A DNA stretch of 64,000 nucleotides from Epiperipatus broadwayi (lineage: Eukaryota; Onychophora; Udeonychophora; Euonychophora; Peripatidae), in assembly GCA_028023455.1 (NCBI GenBank), contig JAQFVV010000347.1, positions 124,001-188,000 on the forward strand. Reading direction: 5' to 3'. A model generated the notes under the pieces. The model ran no database searches, had not been told where the DNA came from, and saw nothing but the letters and a program-made list of their open reading frames with translations. Position 1 is the stretch's first letter. The number at the start of each line of letters is the position of its first letter. The position numbers and the translations under genes were made by a program. This document shows positions 36,640 through 48,570 of this stretch, piece by piece.

Positions 36640-37950
36640 TCACTAGGTATTTCTGCTTAAGTTAAAATTTATTTTCTTTATTTATATATATTATATTTAG
36701 TATGTGTACATAATAATAATATATGTGAATATAAGTGATTAAAAATATGAAATAATCTTTTAAGTGAAAAATGTTTAACATTTTTTACTTTGATTGAAAA
36801 TTTTAAAAAATAATGAATCCTACCACTTTCATAGATATTTTAAACAAATGTACAAAATTGCAGCAAATTATATTGAACATGAATATATTAAATAATAATT
36901 TTTAAATGTCATTAAATTGAAAGAAAAAAATCTTTATATTAACCTCCAGAAAGTTAACAAATAAACAAATGAACGGATTTTTCACCTTCAGTGAAAGCAT
37001 TTAAAAATACTTATCTCCTTTTCTTTATTAATGTGAAAATAAAAATAAAAAACAATTCTTTTCCCTCACATTGTGGAAAAACATTAATAATTAAAAATAT
37101 ATATATTGTTTATCTATTATTAAAAATACCATTTAAAAAAATGAAAATATACTTGAAATAAAAAAGATTTTGAAAATAAATAAAAACTTTGCACTTGTTT
37201 TCACTAATATAACATAAAAAATTCATGGTAATTGTAGAATGAGAACTTTTTTAGCTCATAATAAGTTATATCATTTACGAACAAAAACAAAAATTAAATT
37301 ATTCACTGTTATTAAATATTAGTCAATCAACACAATATTTTAGAGAGATCGTAGAAGTAATTCTAATATCAATCTATGAATAGCACCAATATTTCTGCCC
37401 ATCAGAGGCAACAGTAGAAAGACTAATAAAATATATTCAAACAACCAAAAAAAAATACTAACAAGATATTTTTTTTTTAATTCAAGTTTTATTTTCATTA
37501 TTTTGAATGTATGCTTATTCAATTCAAACAGTGAGAGTTCATTAATATAGTAATTTGGGTTTATTCCTATTATATTTTTAATAAAAATTAAAATAGATAA
37601 TAATAGAAATCAATGCCAAAATTATAACAGTAAAAAAGTACTATTATTAATAAATTTAGGCTATCGGTAAATGACATTCTCAAAGATGTTTTATTAAATA
37701 TAGATATAACAGTGAAGTGTTAAATCTGACTAAAATATAAAATGTTTAGGTAGCTAAAAAAAAATTATTAAGCTTAATTTTTTTTAGATATCCCAGTTAT
37801 TAATCAATAACAAAGTACTCATTATTTTTACTTAGAAAAAAAAAACAATAAAAAGAAGAAAATACTAAAATTCTTAATAGAAGACGTTTGAAGTAGATTC
37901 TCTTATTCTTCTCTTTCACTTTCTTTGCATATCTTCATATATTCATATAT
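36640..37950. other. Unassigned AT-rich DNA
   Basis: Nothing recognised. Confidence 0.4.
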
Positions 37951-37960
37951 ATATTCCTTA

Positions 37961-38132
37961 TAGCACTTCTTTCATATACACTTCAATGCAAACAAATTTT
38001 CTTAAAAAACTTCTTTATTTTCCTTACAGTTTTGACTGTCCAGCAATCTGGACAACTGAAACTGTAAGGAAAATAAAGAAGTTTTTTAAGAAAATTTGTT
38101 TGCATTGAAGTGTATATGAAAGAAGTATTATA
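37961..38132. repeat. 172 bp near-perfect palindrome
   Basis: Arms of about 75 bp (37,961-38,034 and 38,060-38,132) are almost identical reverse complements, for example CTTCTTTATTTTCCTTACAG against CTGTAAGGAAAATAAAGAAG. The centre contains a nested GTCCAGCAATCTGGAC hairpin. No coding frame. Confidence 0.9.
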
Positions 38133-38139
38133 AACCATA

Positions 38140-41100
38140 TATATATATATAGAAGACATTTGCTAATGTTGGAAAGGCTAGTGTCTTCTTTTCAGAATAT
38201 AGTAGTTACTCTTTAGAAGAGTGTTGGAAAGTCTCTTAAAACTTTTTTTTTACATATTCTTTATATTACATATTAAGTAAGTACCACATTTAAATAATTT
38301 ATTTAATAAATACCACACAACATCAAAAGAAACACAAGTCGATATGATACTTTTTGCTATATGTCTGTGTACATATTTAAATATTAGACTTCAGTACTTA
38401 TGTATACTTCACACGATTTGTTGTAATGGTAAAATAATAAATAGCTATAATAATCCCTGGGTCAAACTCAATCTAACAATTTTATACTTTGAATAATAAC
38501 ATAATTTCCAAAGAACCAATTGTTGCATTATTTCCATAGCAACTGTTCATAATAATTACCAACTATTGAAAGGATGAATTAAACAAATGACTTTGAATGG
38601 TATAATACTGTATTTTCCAATTTGTGACTTTTTGTTGAGAAAGATATAAATGTCAAATTGAAAAGAATCATTAGATTCTTATAATACTGCCAATATTCCA
38701 TCATCAATGACAGACTATCTGTATTAGTAATTTTGATATACCCTGCAATAGATGGATACATTTTAGATAGTGTTCATAAATCTTCAGAGGAAAAAGTTTA
38801 TAATCTTATCTTAGGTGTTGACGTATTAAAGTAACTCTTACAATTGCTTATCTAGAGCTCAACATCTTTTTTTAAAACATCATATATCATTCGTTAAAAA
38901 TATAAACATTCTACAACTATATAATTTTTTGTAAGAAACCAGTCAGTTAAATTCAGATTAGTATGGCTGCTAAATGTAGAAAAGCAAAATTGTGTACTTT
39001 TTATGTATATTTATAATTATAGTTCTGTCTGTGTTGCATGGGTTATTTATAAAATGTTTTTTTTTTTTTTGTTTCCAATAAACTATGAAATAATATAAAA
39101 ACCAGTCGAAAAAGAGAAAAAAAAACAATACTCTCCTAAGACGATCAAATATAATCAATATTAAATTTTATAATTAAATTACAAATCATATAATTATGCC
39201 ATAATTACAAAGTGTAACACGTATATTTACCATTTACAAACCAAGTTCATGTAAGCTTAATCTAGACGCAAAAACTATTTTATGCTTAAAGCTAAAGTGC
39301 CTAACCACAATGTTCACATACGATTTAAATTAAATTAAGATTATTAGATAATTATTTACATTTTTAAAAAAATTAACATCCTTCATCAACTTTGAATATA
39401 ATTTAAGTTTGATGCAGGTGATTCAATAAAACTTTTTTTTTTCCGGATTTACAATTTATTTTAATTATTAAAAATGGGCTGAATAGAAGTCAATTTTCTT
39501 CCTCTAAAAAAGATCTCGTTTTTCTTCTGACCAATCCAGTTTGAGAAGCTACCATGCATTATTCATTTCAACTTCTTCCGCCTATAATTATGAAGCTATT
39601 AATGTTTTTCTCACAATCCTAAATCTTTAATAAAGAATCACACAATTGCTCATATTATTATCAAAAAGCTTCAAACTAAATTTTCCCAGGTATAAAACAT
39701 ATTGTCCAATATTCTTTAACATATGGACTGGTCATGTGCGGCCCTTCATCCACTGTAGGTCAACAACTGACCATATTCCAAATAGAAGCTTTTTGTATTT
39801 CAAGAGATTCTGTCTAAATTTCTTCTTCTTAGAAAATGACTCGCCTAAAGTCACAATTTTAGTGCGGATATTAGAGTATTATAATCTTTGACTAAAAACT
39901 ATTCCATTGGATTATTACGATTTAATAAGCTTAGCGTTCCCACGTACAACTCTGATCGTGGACAGCTTTTGTAAATTATATTAAAAAAAAAAAAAATTAC
40001 AATTTGTATATCACTGTTATGCTCTTTTAGTTTAAAAAAAGAGCGAGAACAAGAAAGCTATGGAAAAGATAATCTATAGAACACACCAAGCTCTGTCGTA
40101 ATCTATTGTCAGGTCTTGACCAAAGGTTTTATTTGCAACATAAATGCTTAATTCTTCCACATGGAAAGATCTACGATTGCAGACTAAGGGACAAAATTAA
40201 TATAACAACAAACATTACATGCGCGTAACTAGAAAAAATATATAATGTATACATATAATTTTGTACTTGTAAAAAGAGAGAAAATTGTACTGTGTGTGTA
40301 TTTGTGCGCGTGCTAGAAAAGAAGCGGGAAGGGATATGTATTTTTAATTTATTTTATAAAATTTTCGTTAATAAAATAAAAAAAGAAGAGGACATATATA
40401 TCTCACATGTTATATTGGTTGCGAAAAATATTTTTAAATATTTTATTTCAATAAAAATTTAAATATATACGCGCGCGCACGAACAAAAATGATATGTCTT
40501 TTTATCTTTTTTTCCTTTTTAATAATTGCTTAAATCTTTCTAAAGTGGTCAACATTTAAAGGTGATAGTCAATAAAATTTGTTTTAAATCTAGTCTGAAT
40601 CTTTCTAACTTGGCAATAATTCACATCCTTATTTTCACAACCTTATCAATGCCGTCTCAACTATTTAGGCTTAAAATTTGCTTTCATTAGCCCAATTAAT
40701 AAATTGTGTCCACTTATAGTACCCGCTCCAAAATCTTTTTGTCAAACTCTGTCCTGACTGCCACACAAAAAAAGCCTTCTCTAAACTTTTTCAACACAAT
40801 TTTCATATTTTAGTTAATTTATAATAATATAAAAATGTTCTGTGTGTGCTGCTCTCCAGATAAGTAGACTGAGTAATGACAGCTGGAAGAAGATCGCCCC
40901 TTCTCATAAGAATTACTCTGTTGACCTTCCCCCATTGCAAATCTCTACTTTTGAAAATTAACAACAATGAATACTGAATAGGTTTAAAATTTGATCTAAA
41001 TCAAATTCAGTGGATTAGAAGATTATGTGGCTGTTAAGAATTTACACAAAATCAAAAATTATTTTGATTACGTTTTAGCTCCAACTGACACCGGTAAAAC

Positions 41101-41670
41101 TCGCATTTTCTTTATGTAAGGTCTCTATGATAATCCGGACATATTTGAATGAAAGCAACAATTCTATTATACGTCAAACCCTGGTGTCCTATTGTAGGGA
41201 ACGTAAACATATCGCTTTTTATTATGAGATTTTTTTTTCTTTTCGTATAAAAGAAAAAAAATTAAATACGAGACGCCAGAAAACTGAAATAAAACATGAT
41301 CTTAGCTAAATATTAAATTAAGTCTTCCAGCTTACTAAAATGTATACTTTCTTTAAATGCGATGTTTTCTTTTATTGTTAATATTATTATTCATTATACG
41401 ATGTGAATTTTTTCTCCCAGTACTGTTTACTAAAAATGGAGTAAATATAAAACCGGCATTGTTAAATATTGGCTAACTCTACATCATATGAGAGCACTAA
41501 GAACCTATAAATAACATTTGGGTTTTTAAAAAAAATAATCATTTGTATAATAATAAATATAAGTTGTTAATTTTTTATTTTTTTTTTCGAAAAAAAAACT
41601 ACTTCAAAATCGGCCTAGACCACAAATGACCACAATTTTTTTTGTCGTATTTATAATGAAATCTTTTATA
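38140..41670. other. Unassigned AT-rich DNA
   Basis: A short alternating tract (ATATATACGCGCGCGCAC) is at about 40,463-40,480. A slightly less AT-rich patch is at 40,850-40,960. No gene recognised. Confidence 0.4.
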
Positions 41671-41680
41671 TCGTATATAT

Positions 41681-41820
41681 TGGTCTAAAAATAAAAATGA
41701 GGAAGAAAAACAAAAACATATTTTAATTGGTCTAAAAATAAAAATGAGGAAGAAAAACAAAAACATATTTTAATTGGTCTAAAAATAAAAATGAAGAAGA
41801 AAAATAAAAACATATTTTAA
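41681..41820. repeat. 47 bp tandem repeat, three copies
   Basis: Units start at 41,681, 41,728 and 41,775, each beginning TGGTCTAAAAATAAAAATGA. The first two are almost identical and the third differs by a few substitutions and one deletion. Confidence 0.93.
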
Positions 41821-41824
41821 AGTT

Positions 41825-44500
41825 ATAAAACACAAATTTAGTAATATATGAAAGATTCTAAATAATAAAATTAGGCATCAATTAGATTATGTTTTAATTC
41901 AAAACACATCTAGAAAGTAAAAAAATAGACATTGAATTGTCTACAGATTGTTTTATTTGTTAATATAAAGTCACAGATAAAAAAAAAATAATAATATGTA
42001 AAAATTCAAGGAAAATAATTCTGAGATACAAAAATAGAAAATATTAAATTACTTCTGTCAGATAGATGGGTTTTAAAAAAAAATTATAGTATGCATATCA
42101 ACATTTTCAATTATTATCGATCCATATTAGAAAAAAAGATCTTTCTAAATTTAATCCAGTTTCTCAGATTTATAATAACTCTTTTTGACATGCCAGAGCA
42201 AATTTCCTTATTTTATCCAACTCACATGTGGTCTGATTCTAATACTTTTACAATCTATTGCAGTGTGTATATACAATATATTATGTTAAAAAATGAATAA
42301 AAAAACTATGGGTCAATAGATATAGAATGAAAAATATAAAACGACGATAAAAAAAAATGCATAAGAGTGGATAAGAAGTTTTATTTTAAAAAACATTATA
42401 ATATATTGAGAAAAGAATATGGAAAAACATGAACATTATTTCCAAAGAATAACTGCTCTCTACAGTAGTTTCATCTTGTTATTAATAGCATTGTTATTTT
42501 AAGAAAGGATGCTGAAAAAGATAAGACTAAAAAAAATGCTTTTTTTTTTTTTTAATGATGAAGTATCTTAAATTAGTAAAAACTATAAAATCATTTTACT
42601 GGAATGGCATGTAATCATCTGTAGATTTAGTACAATAATAGAGTAATGGACTTAAACATGAAAGGCCCTGCATTAAAACTTAGTCTATGATCTTGGACAA
42701 ATATTTTTTTTAAAAAAAAAGAAATGAAGAAACAATATAAAAAATTAAAACTTTAATTTCATCACATTCTTAAAATACATGAATAGAGTCATTAGTTATG
42801 TTGTTCATATATTTGAAATGTGTATGATGGAATAGAAGTAATAAGTATATCTAAGGTATTACCCATGGAAGAGGGGAAAAGATAAAGTTGGATTAATAAT
42901 AATATGCAGTTTTAACTCAATGTATAGAAAAGATCCACTATGCACAGCTTTTGACCAGACTGGTAATATTCATAGCCCTATGAAAATGACTTTCCTGGTC
43001 AAAAGCAGTACTAAGTTGTAAATCTTTAAAGGAGTCATAAGGTTATAATGTTTCTAGCAGAGTGAACTTTCACACTATATAATAAGTTTCAAATGAATAA
43101 GGAAAGAAAAAAAGTTAGATTGAATTACAATATGTAGTTGTGTTTAATAAGAATAAATATATTAATATTTACTTAAGTTTAAAATGTATATTTGCAGTAA
43201 ATATGATTAAAATAATATCTAATCTAATCAATGTTTGTACTAATCATTAATATATTTATTTAAAATAGATGTTGACCATTGTGGAAGTGCAGAACATATG
43301 TAGACTAAACTGTAGTAAAAAAAATAGAAAAGGTATACATAGATACTTAAGTAATAAATATTAATTCTTATTAAGCACGATGTCAGCATGTAATACTTAT
43401 ATAAGGCTAAAACCTCAGTACATATGCCTTGAGTACTTAATTTTAGCAAGAGAGACCTCTACAAATCATAATGCAAGATTTGATTTTATAAAGATAAGTA
43501 ATATAAATTAATCAAATGATTTGTCACTAGGAAAGTTATATAGCATTCGAGCATTGGAAGTGAGAAAATGGAACTGCTATTGATGGATCTTTAGTTTTTG
43601 AGTAGATCTTAAAAATAAAAAATTTAATCACAAAATAAAATGAAAACAAATTAGTATATAAAATATTAAAGAATAACAAATAGTTGTTTAGAATAAAACA
43701 ATAAGGGCAAAATTAGTGATTGTAGCAAATCTTTGATGTGCGCTGCACCAATATATACTACTTCAACTATACACTATCCAAAAACATAATATAAATAAAC
43801 AAACAAAAAATGCAAATAAATAAAAAGCAAAAACCATTAAAAATATTGAAATTAATAAAATTTTATGAGTATTTAACACACATAACATGCAACAGCCATT
43901 TTTCCCCTTCTATTACATCTCAGTTATTCTAACATGATTTTGTTTATTAATTATACTTTCATCATGTTAAATATATTGAAAGCACAAGCATTGTTTCTTC
44001 ATTTTTTCTCCCAAAATTTGATGTAATACAGTATTTTATTTGATAAAATGTTTTAAGAGCAATTTAGAAGAATGTATTAAGAAGAGTTAAGAAAAAATTA
44101 TCAATGTGTAGTGAAATTTGGAATCATGTTCAGAAGTGGTCATTTGATCAAAAAAATGAATTATCTATTAAGGAAATAATTAAAAGAAAAAAGTATATTT
44201 ATGTTACATTTGTTTGAACTACTGAAATGGGTAATGTTATAATTATAAGATAATTTTTGTAAAATATTGAATTTGCAGATAAAAAATATGAACTTATTTA
44301 TAAATGATTTCTGGTGGTTGTTACTGTATTATGCAAGATATCAACCTGTTCCAACTTTAACTCCTACCATCATATTTGAATGCCTCTAATGTCCATAGTT
44401 GTAACATTTTATTTTTACAATCAAACCTTTTTTTTTGTACATCATGCATTGAAAGTCATTTCTGATGTGCAATTAATTACAATTTATTAGTCCAAAAAAT
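41825..44500. other. Unassigned AT-rich DNA
   Basis: A possible decayed tRNA-derived SINE fragment near 42,640-42,710 (ATGAAAGGCCCTGCATTAAA ... GATCTTGGACAAAT) is too weak to call. Otherwise nothing seen. Confidence 0.35.
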
Positions 44501-44529
44501 ATACACACGTTAGATAAACAAATGAATAA

Positions 44530-44960
44530 ATACAGTTGATACAATTGAATGCTGAGATAGTTGAGCCGAGTATAGAACTCACTTCTAGCTAAATGATGAG
44601 CCTGCCTCATGAGCTCTGATAAGACTTTTCCAGCTATGTATTTAGCTTGCCTCAAGTCAGCTCTAATTCACATATAGCAGTTTCCAGTCTGTAGGTGGAC
44701 TTACTCACTGTGTGGATGTCATGACAATGAGATGAAAGACTCCCTTCCTGGTGTCAGAGGGTTTAATGGAGAGCATGTTCAGTCATTCAGGTTAACAGAT
44801 GTAATTGCTCTCTGCCTTGCCTCCAAAAGACTGACTATTTAATGGCAGATCCCCTACCTTACTAGAAACATGTGGATTTGGTGCACAAACCCCAGTGAAG
44901 GATTTAATCCCTTTGGATAGCAACTGGGTACTAGCCAATCAGATAAGGAATCTAAAATAG
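44530..44960. other. Less AT-rich block of unknown origin
   Basis: About 430 bp with clearly higher GC than its surroundings, containing CAGTGAAGGATTTAATCCCT and AGCCAATCAGAT. The composition shift with no ORF suggests an unclassified repeat. I cannot identify inverted or direct terminal repeats. Confidence 0.4.
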
Positions 44961-45502
44961 TCTACTTCTAAAGGCAAGGTCAGATATGACAATTACATTA
45001 GTTATTCCAAATATAAGCTTTCAAATGATCTATTAAAAATTAATAATTGACCTTTGAAAAATAAAAAATAAAAAAGTATTAAATGGAGTTTGAATGATAA
45101 CAATGCTGCTTTTTGTTTTTGGATATAGTGTTGTCTATTCATAAAAATTGTAAAATAAAATATTTTTTATTTGAAGTACATTTTAACAAATTTTAGTTTA
45201 GATATTGTCAAAGAATGAACATATATCTTAAAATTTTTAATTAAATTTAATATTATTAAAATTTTACAAGTAATTTCATTACCAGTATTTATAAAAGCTA
45301 TTTTTGTTAGCCAATAGAAACTGCTTCTGTTTTGCTTTAACTAAGTTTTTACAACTTGTCTTCTTCAAAGCAAATATTTTCAAATAAAATCTATTTTTAG
45401 TCATATAATATATAGGGTATATTAACACAGACTTTCAGCCAACCCATCACTCTCCACTCTATCTAATAACACTGATACATTCAAGCACATATATGCTGAA
45501 AA

Positions 45503-45573
45503 GATAAATAATCACCAATATACGTATTTTATGCTAAAACCAGAAATCATCAGTTGATCCAGATTATCATCTC
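45503..45573 (-). ncRNA. Hammerhead motif, left arm, core mutated
   Basis: Mirror of the right-arm ribozyme. CTGATGA is intact on the minus strand, but the GAAA box reads AAAA and stem II has lost pairs, so the invariant G12 is gone and catalysis is unlikely. Confidence 0.6.
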
Positions 45574-45882
45574 CCATACATATATACTATAAGTGCTCAG
45601 ATATATATTAAGATAGACAATCTTCATACTTTAATGGACAGGCTCCAATCTACTACACACTCCAACTCTTCAACCGTCCATCCAATTAAAAATCTGATGA
45701 TGGAATGCTCAAAGACAAAAATCTTGGCCTCAGGGTGGCCTTCGAGCATTCCATCATCAGATTTTCAATTGGATGGACAGTTGAAGAGTTGGAGTGTGTA
45801 GTAGAGTGGAGCCTGTCCATTAAAGTATGAAAATTGTCTATCTTAATATATATCTGAGCACTTACAGTATATATGTGTGGGA

Positions 45883-45950
45883 GATGATAATCTGGACCAA
45901 CTGATGATTGCTGGTTTAGCATGAAATGCATATATTGGTGATTATTTATC
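45883..45950 (+). ncRNA. Hammerhead ribozyme, type I, right arm of foldback element
   Basis: CTGATGA is at 45,901-45,907 and GAAA at 45,923-45,926. Stem II is TGCT (45,909-45,912) with AGCA (45,918-45,921), loop GGTTT. Its outer pair is T-T instead of the usual G-C. Stem III is minimal (AT/AT, loop GCAT), then A45,934 before the predicted cleavage. Stem I is ACCAA with TTGGT (45,896-45,900 and 45,935-45,939), a three-base bulge, then ATAATC with GATTAT and GAT with ATC. Confidence 0.78.
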
Positions 45951-46059
45951 TTTTCAGCATATATGTGCTTGAGTGTATCAGTGTTATTAGATAGAGTGGA
46001 GAGTGATGGGTTGTCTGAAAGTCTGTGTTCATATACCCTATATATTATATATATAGACA

Positions 46060-47040
46060 TAGGTATATAATAAGCCTGTGTTTCAGTTTTGTCATATAGT
46101 TTATTGTTTAAAATAAATTATTTTACAAAAATATTGAATGAGATGAAATATGTAATTAAATTACTGAAAATTACATATTTTTTTAAAAAGTCATATCCAA
46201 AAATTATCTTCAGGCAAAACAATTTAAAAAGACAATAAAGATAAGAAATATTAAGTTAATTGTCTTCTTTTTAATGAATATGAATAAGGATTATACATAA
46301 TATATACTAAAGTGCTCTTTCAATTTTTTAATTAATATTATTTTTTTTAATTTTACATAAAAAATATGTTATATATATATATCATTAAAAGCCAGTCAAT
46401 ACCTAGACAATTTCAATATCAATAGCAATCAACAATTTCAAACTGTTGTCAAGGCAACCATTTAACTATATATATATATATATACAAAAAACAAAAGCTA
46501 TTGTATACATTAATAACTAGTTGGTTTCCTGATAACATCAAAAAATAAAAGTTATCTCTATTTGCACGAATATAATCTCTTTATTTTTATTGTTTATTAA
46601 AATAAGAATCCATGAAAATATCTTATTCAACATATATATTGGAAAGTATTATACATCTACAGTGAAGTAAACAATATCTATTGTAATTAAAGCTTATACA
46701 CAAAATGCAGCTATTTTCTATTGCATATAATATGCTTAAGTATAGAGTAGAACAAAATGTAATAAATATTATGCTTTGCTATATTTATAATTAATCATAT
46801 GACCTAAGATATTGTTCCATAAATGTTTTTTAACAATTGTGATTTCATAGAATTAAGTTCAAAGATTAAAATGAAAAGGACATTAAATAAAAAATAGGTT
46901 TCCACTTTTAAAAAAAAATTACTCATTAAATAATAAACAGAATTTTTTTTAAAAATTTGGATTTAGAAAATTAAAAGATAATAATCAATAAAGCAAGTCA
47001 TATCTAATGTGATATTGCTTTTATAAGCTTGTATTTACAA
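46060..47040. other. Unassigned AT-rich DNA
   Basis: Short TA runs at about 46,370 and 46,470 only. Confidence 0.4.
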
Positions 47041-47046
47041 AAATGT

Positions 47047-47190
47047 AATACAGAGGGTACCAATAGCTCAAACAAGCTCTTAATTGATAAGTGTGATAAG
47101 AGAAAATATTTAAAATCTCTATCCAGAACATTTTCTCTTATCATACTTATCAATTAAAAGCTTGTTTGAGCTATTATGATCTTTGTATTG
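47047..47190. repeat. 144 bp imperfect palindrome
   Basis: Arms 47,047-47,108 and 47,130-47,190 pair strongly (AATAGCTCAAACAAGCT against AGCTTGTTTGAGCTATT; TGATAAGAGAAAAT against ATTTTCTCTTATCA) around a 21 bp loop. Confidence 0.88.
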
Positions 47191-47639
47191 TATTAAAAGT
47201 AAAAGATCTATAAATGATATTGTGATTTTAGAAAGTATTCTTGAAAAGACTTAGATAAAAAGAATAGTTCTTTAAAAATATTGTATAAATATTATATTTT
47301 AATGTCATTTTTTGACAAGAATAAGCCAACTATGATCAAGTGTTAATTTTTAATCATAATATTCTTACTGAAATTTCAATGGGTGCTATATAAGATGTCT
47401 TTGTGTATATACAATTCCTTCAGTTCTTTATTTATCTAATAGTAAATTTAAATTTTTTGCCACAAGGTATTGATATTATAGTAGCAGTGTTTCTGACTTA
47501 AACTACTTTTGTATTAATCACCCATACAATCTGTTTTTGTCATGGTTAACAGTTTATATTGTAATGATAATGAATACAGATTTTAGTTTTGATTTTCAAT
47601 GCTAGATGTCAGGTCATATTAAAACAAATAAAATTGATA

Positions 47640-48570
47640 AATGAAGGAAAGAAAAAAGCGTCTGATAAAGAAATTAACAATGTTTTCCTACAATAAATAC
47701 AATGTATCTAGAATTGTAAAAAAGGGAGTGGCAATAGCAGGATTATCATATAGTAATGATGCATTCTAAGTAAGTAAAGGGGTATTAAATTATTTTTAAA
47801 AAGTACAAAGAGAAGTAGGGAGACATGCATTAGATGCAGATATGTGAATGGCAAAGGAGGCAATTCAAGGAGAAATGGGATGGTCAAGTTTTTATGTGAG
47901 AAATGCAAAAAGCAAAATGAAAATGTTTGGTAATTATAGTTTGTGGATGGTTATGAGTAAAGGGCAGACAACAAGATGGTTGAGAAAGGTGGTATGGTAT
48001 GCAAAAAATTTGAATAAAAAATTTATGTCAGTATACTTATACAAAAGTTGGGATGATTGTGTTAGAAGAATTGTTCAGTGTAATAATTGCAAGGAATAGA
48101 AGAATAGATGCATTAATAAAGAATAGGGAGTTGGAGAGATGGAGAACAAGTATGGAGAGCAAAAAGTTTAAATATTTATTGAAGTAAATGGAATATTGGA
48201 AACAAGTTAATTTATGATAATAGCAAGGAAAGTAGTTTACTGTTTAAGGCTTCAACAGGATCTTTAGTAACAAGGGAATATACACATAAATGGAAAAATG
48301 TAAATGATTTAGTCTGCAAGTTTTGTAAGGAAGGCATAGAAAATATTAGGCATCTGTTAATTTAATGTAAATGCTTTCAAGTAAAAAGGGTACAAATAAT
48401 GAAGTTGTGGGAGAATAAATATAAACAAAGTGATTATACAAAAGATGGATTTTTGATTTTTATGCTGGATTTGGAAAAAGATAAAGGCATTTAGATATAA
48501 AGGCAATGGAGTTTACAAAAACTATGTTGTAGAAATGGGATGGAGTAGAATAGAGAAAAATATGGGAAAA
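47640..48570 (+). pseudogene. Decayed LINE, C-terminal part of the reverse transcriptase protein
   Basis: Interrupted plus-strand frames read VQREVGRHALDAD, MAKEAIQGEMGWSSFYVR and KSKMKMFG (47,800-47,930). About 400 bp later comes CKFCKEGIENIRHLLI followed by CK, a Cys-x2-Cys-x8-His-x4-Cys knuckle of the kind found at the C-terminus of many CR1/I-like LINE proteins. Several in-frame stops mark it as dead. The RT core is not seen upstream, so this is a 5'-truncated insertion. Clade assignment is uncertain. Confidence 0.6.

Larger units (their letters stand above)
45405..46048. mobile_element. 644 bp foldback element with a hammerhead motif in each arm
   Basis: The left arm (45,405-45,714) and right arm (45,740-46,048) are highly similar reverse complements around a 25 bp spacer. 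The outer ends read ATAATATATAGGGTATATTA on the left and its near-complement on the right. Each arm contains a hammerhead region about 160 bp from the outer end. Related single arms or fragments are at 2.8, 4.15, 11.8 and 16.3 kb. It encodes nothing; a 124-codon antisense ORF across it is incidental. Confidence 0.92.

Noticed and set aside
41681-41820. Possible CRISPR-like array
   Set aside because: Direct repeats are contiguous 47 bp units without unique spacers, in eukaryotic DNA.
42640-42710. tRNA-derived SINE
   Set aside because: Only short fragments resemble a SINE head; no tail or target duplication found.
45686-46060. 124-codon minus-strand ORF
   Set aside because: It runs antisense through one arm and the spacer of the foldback element; no domain and explained by the palindrome.
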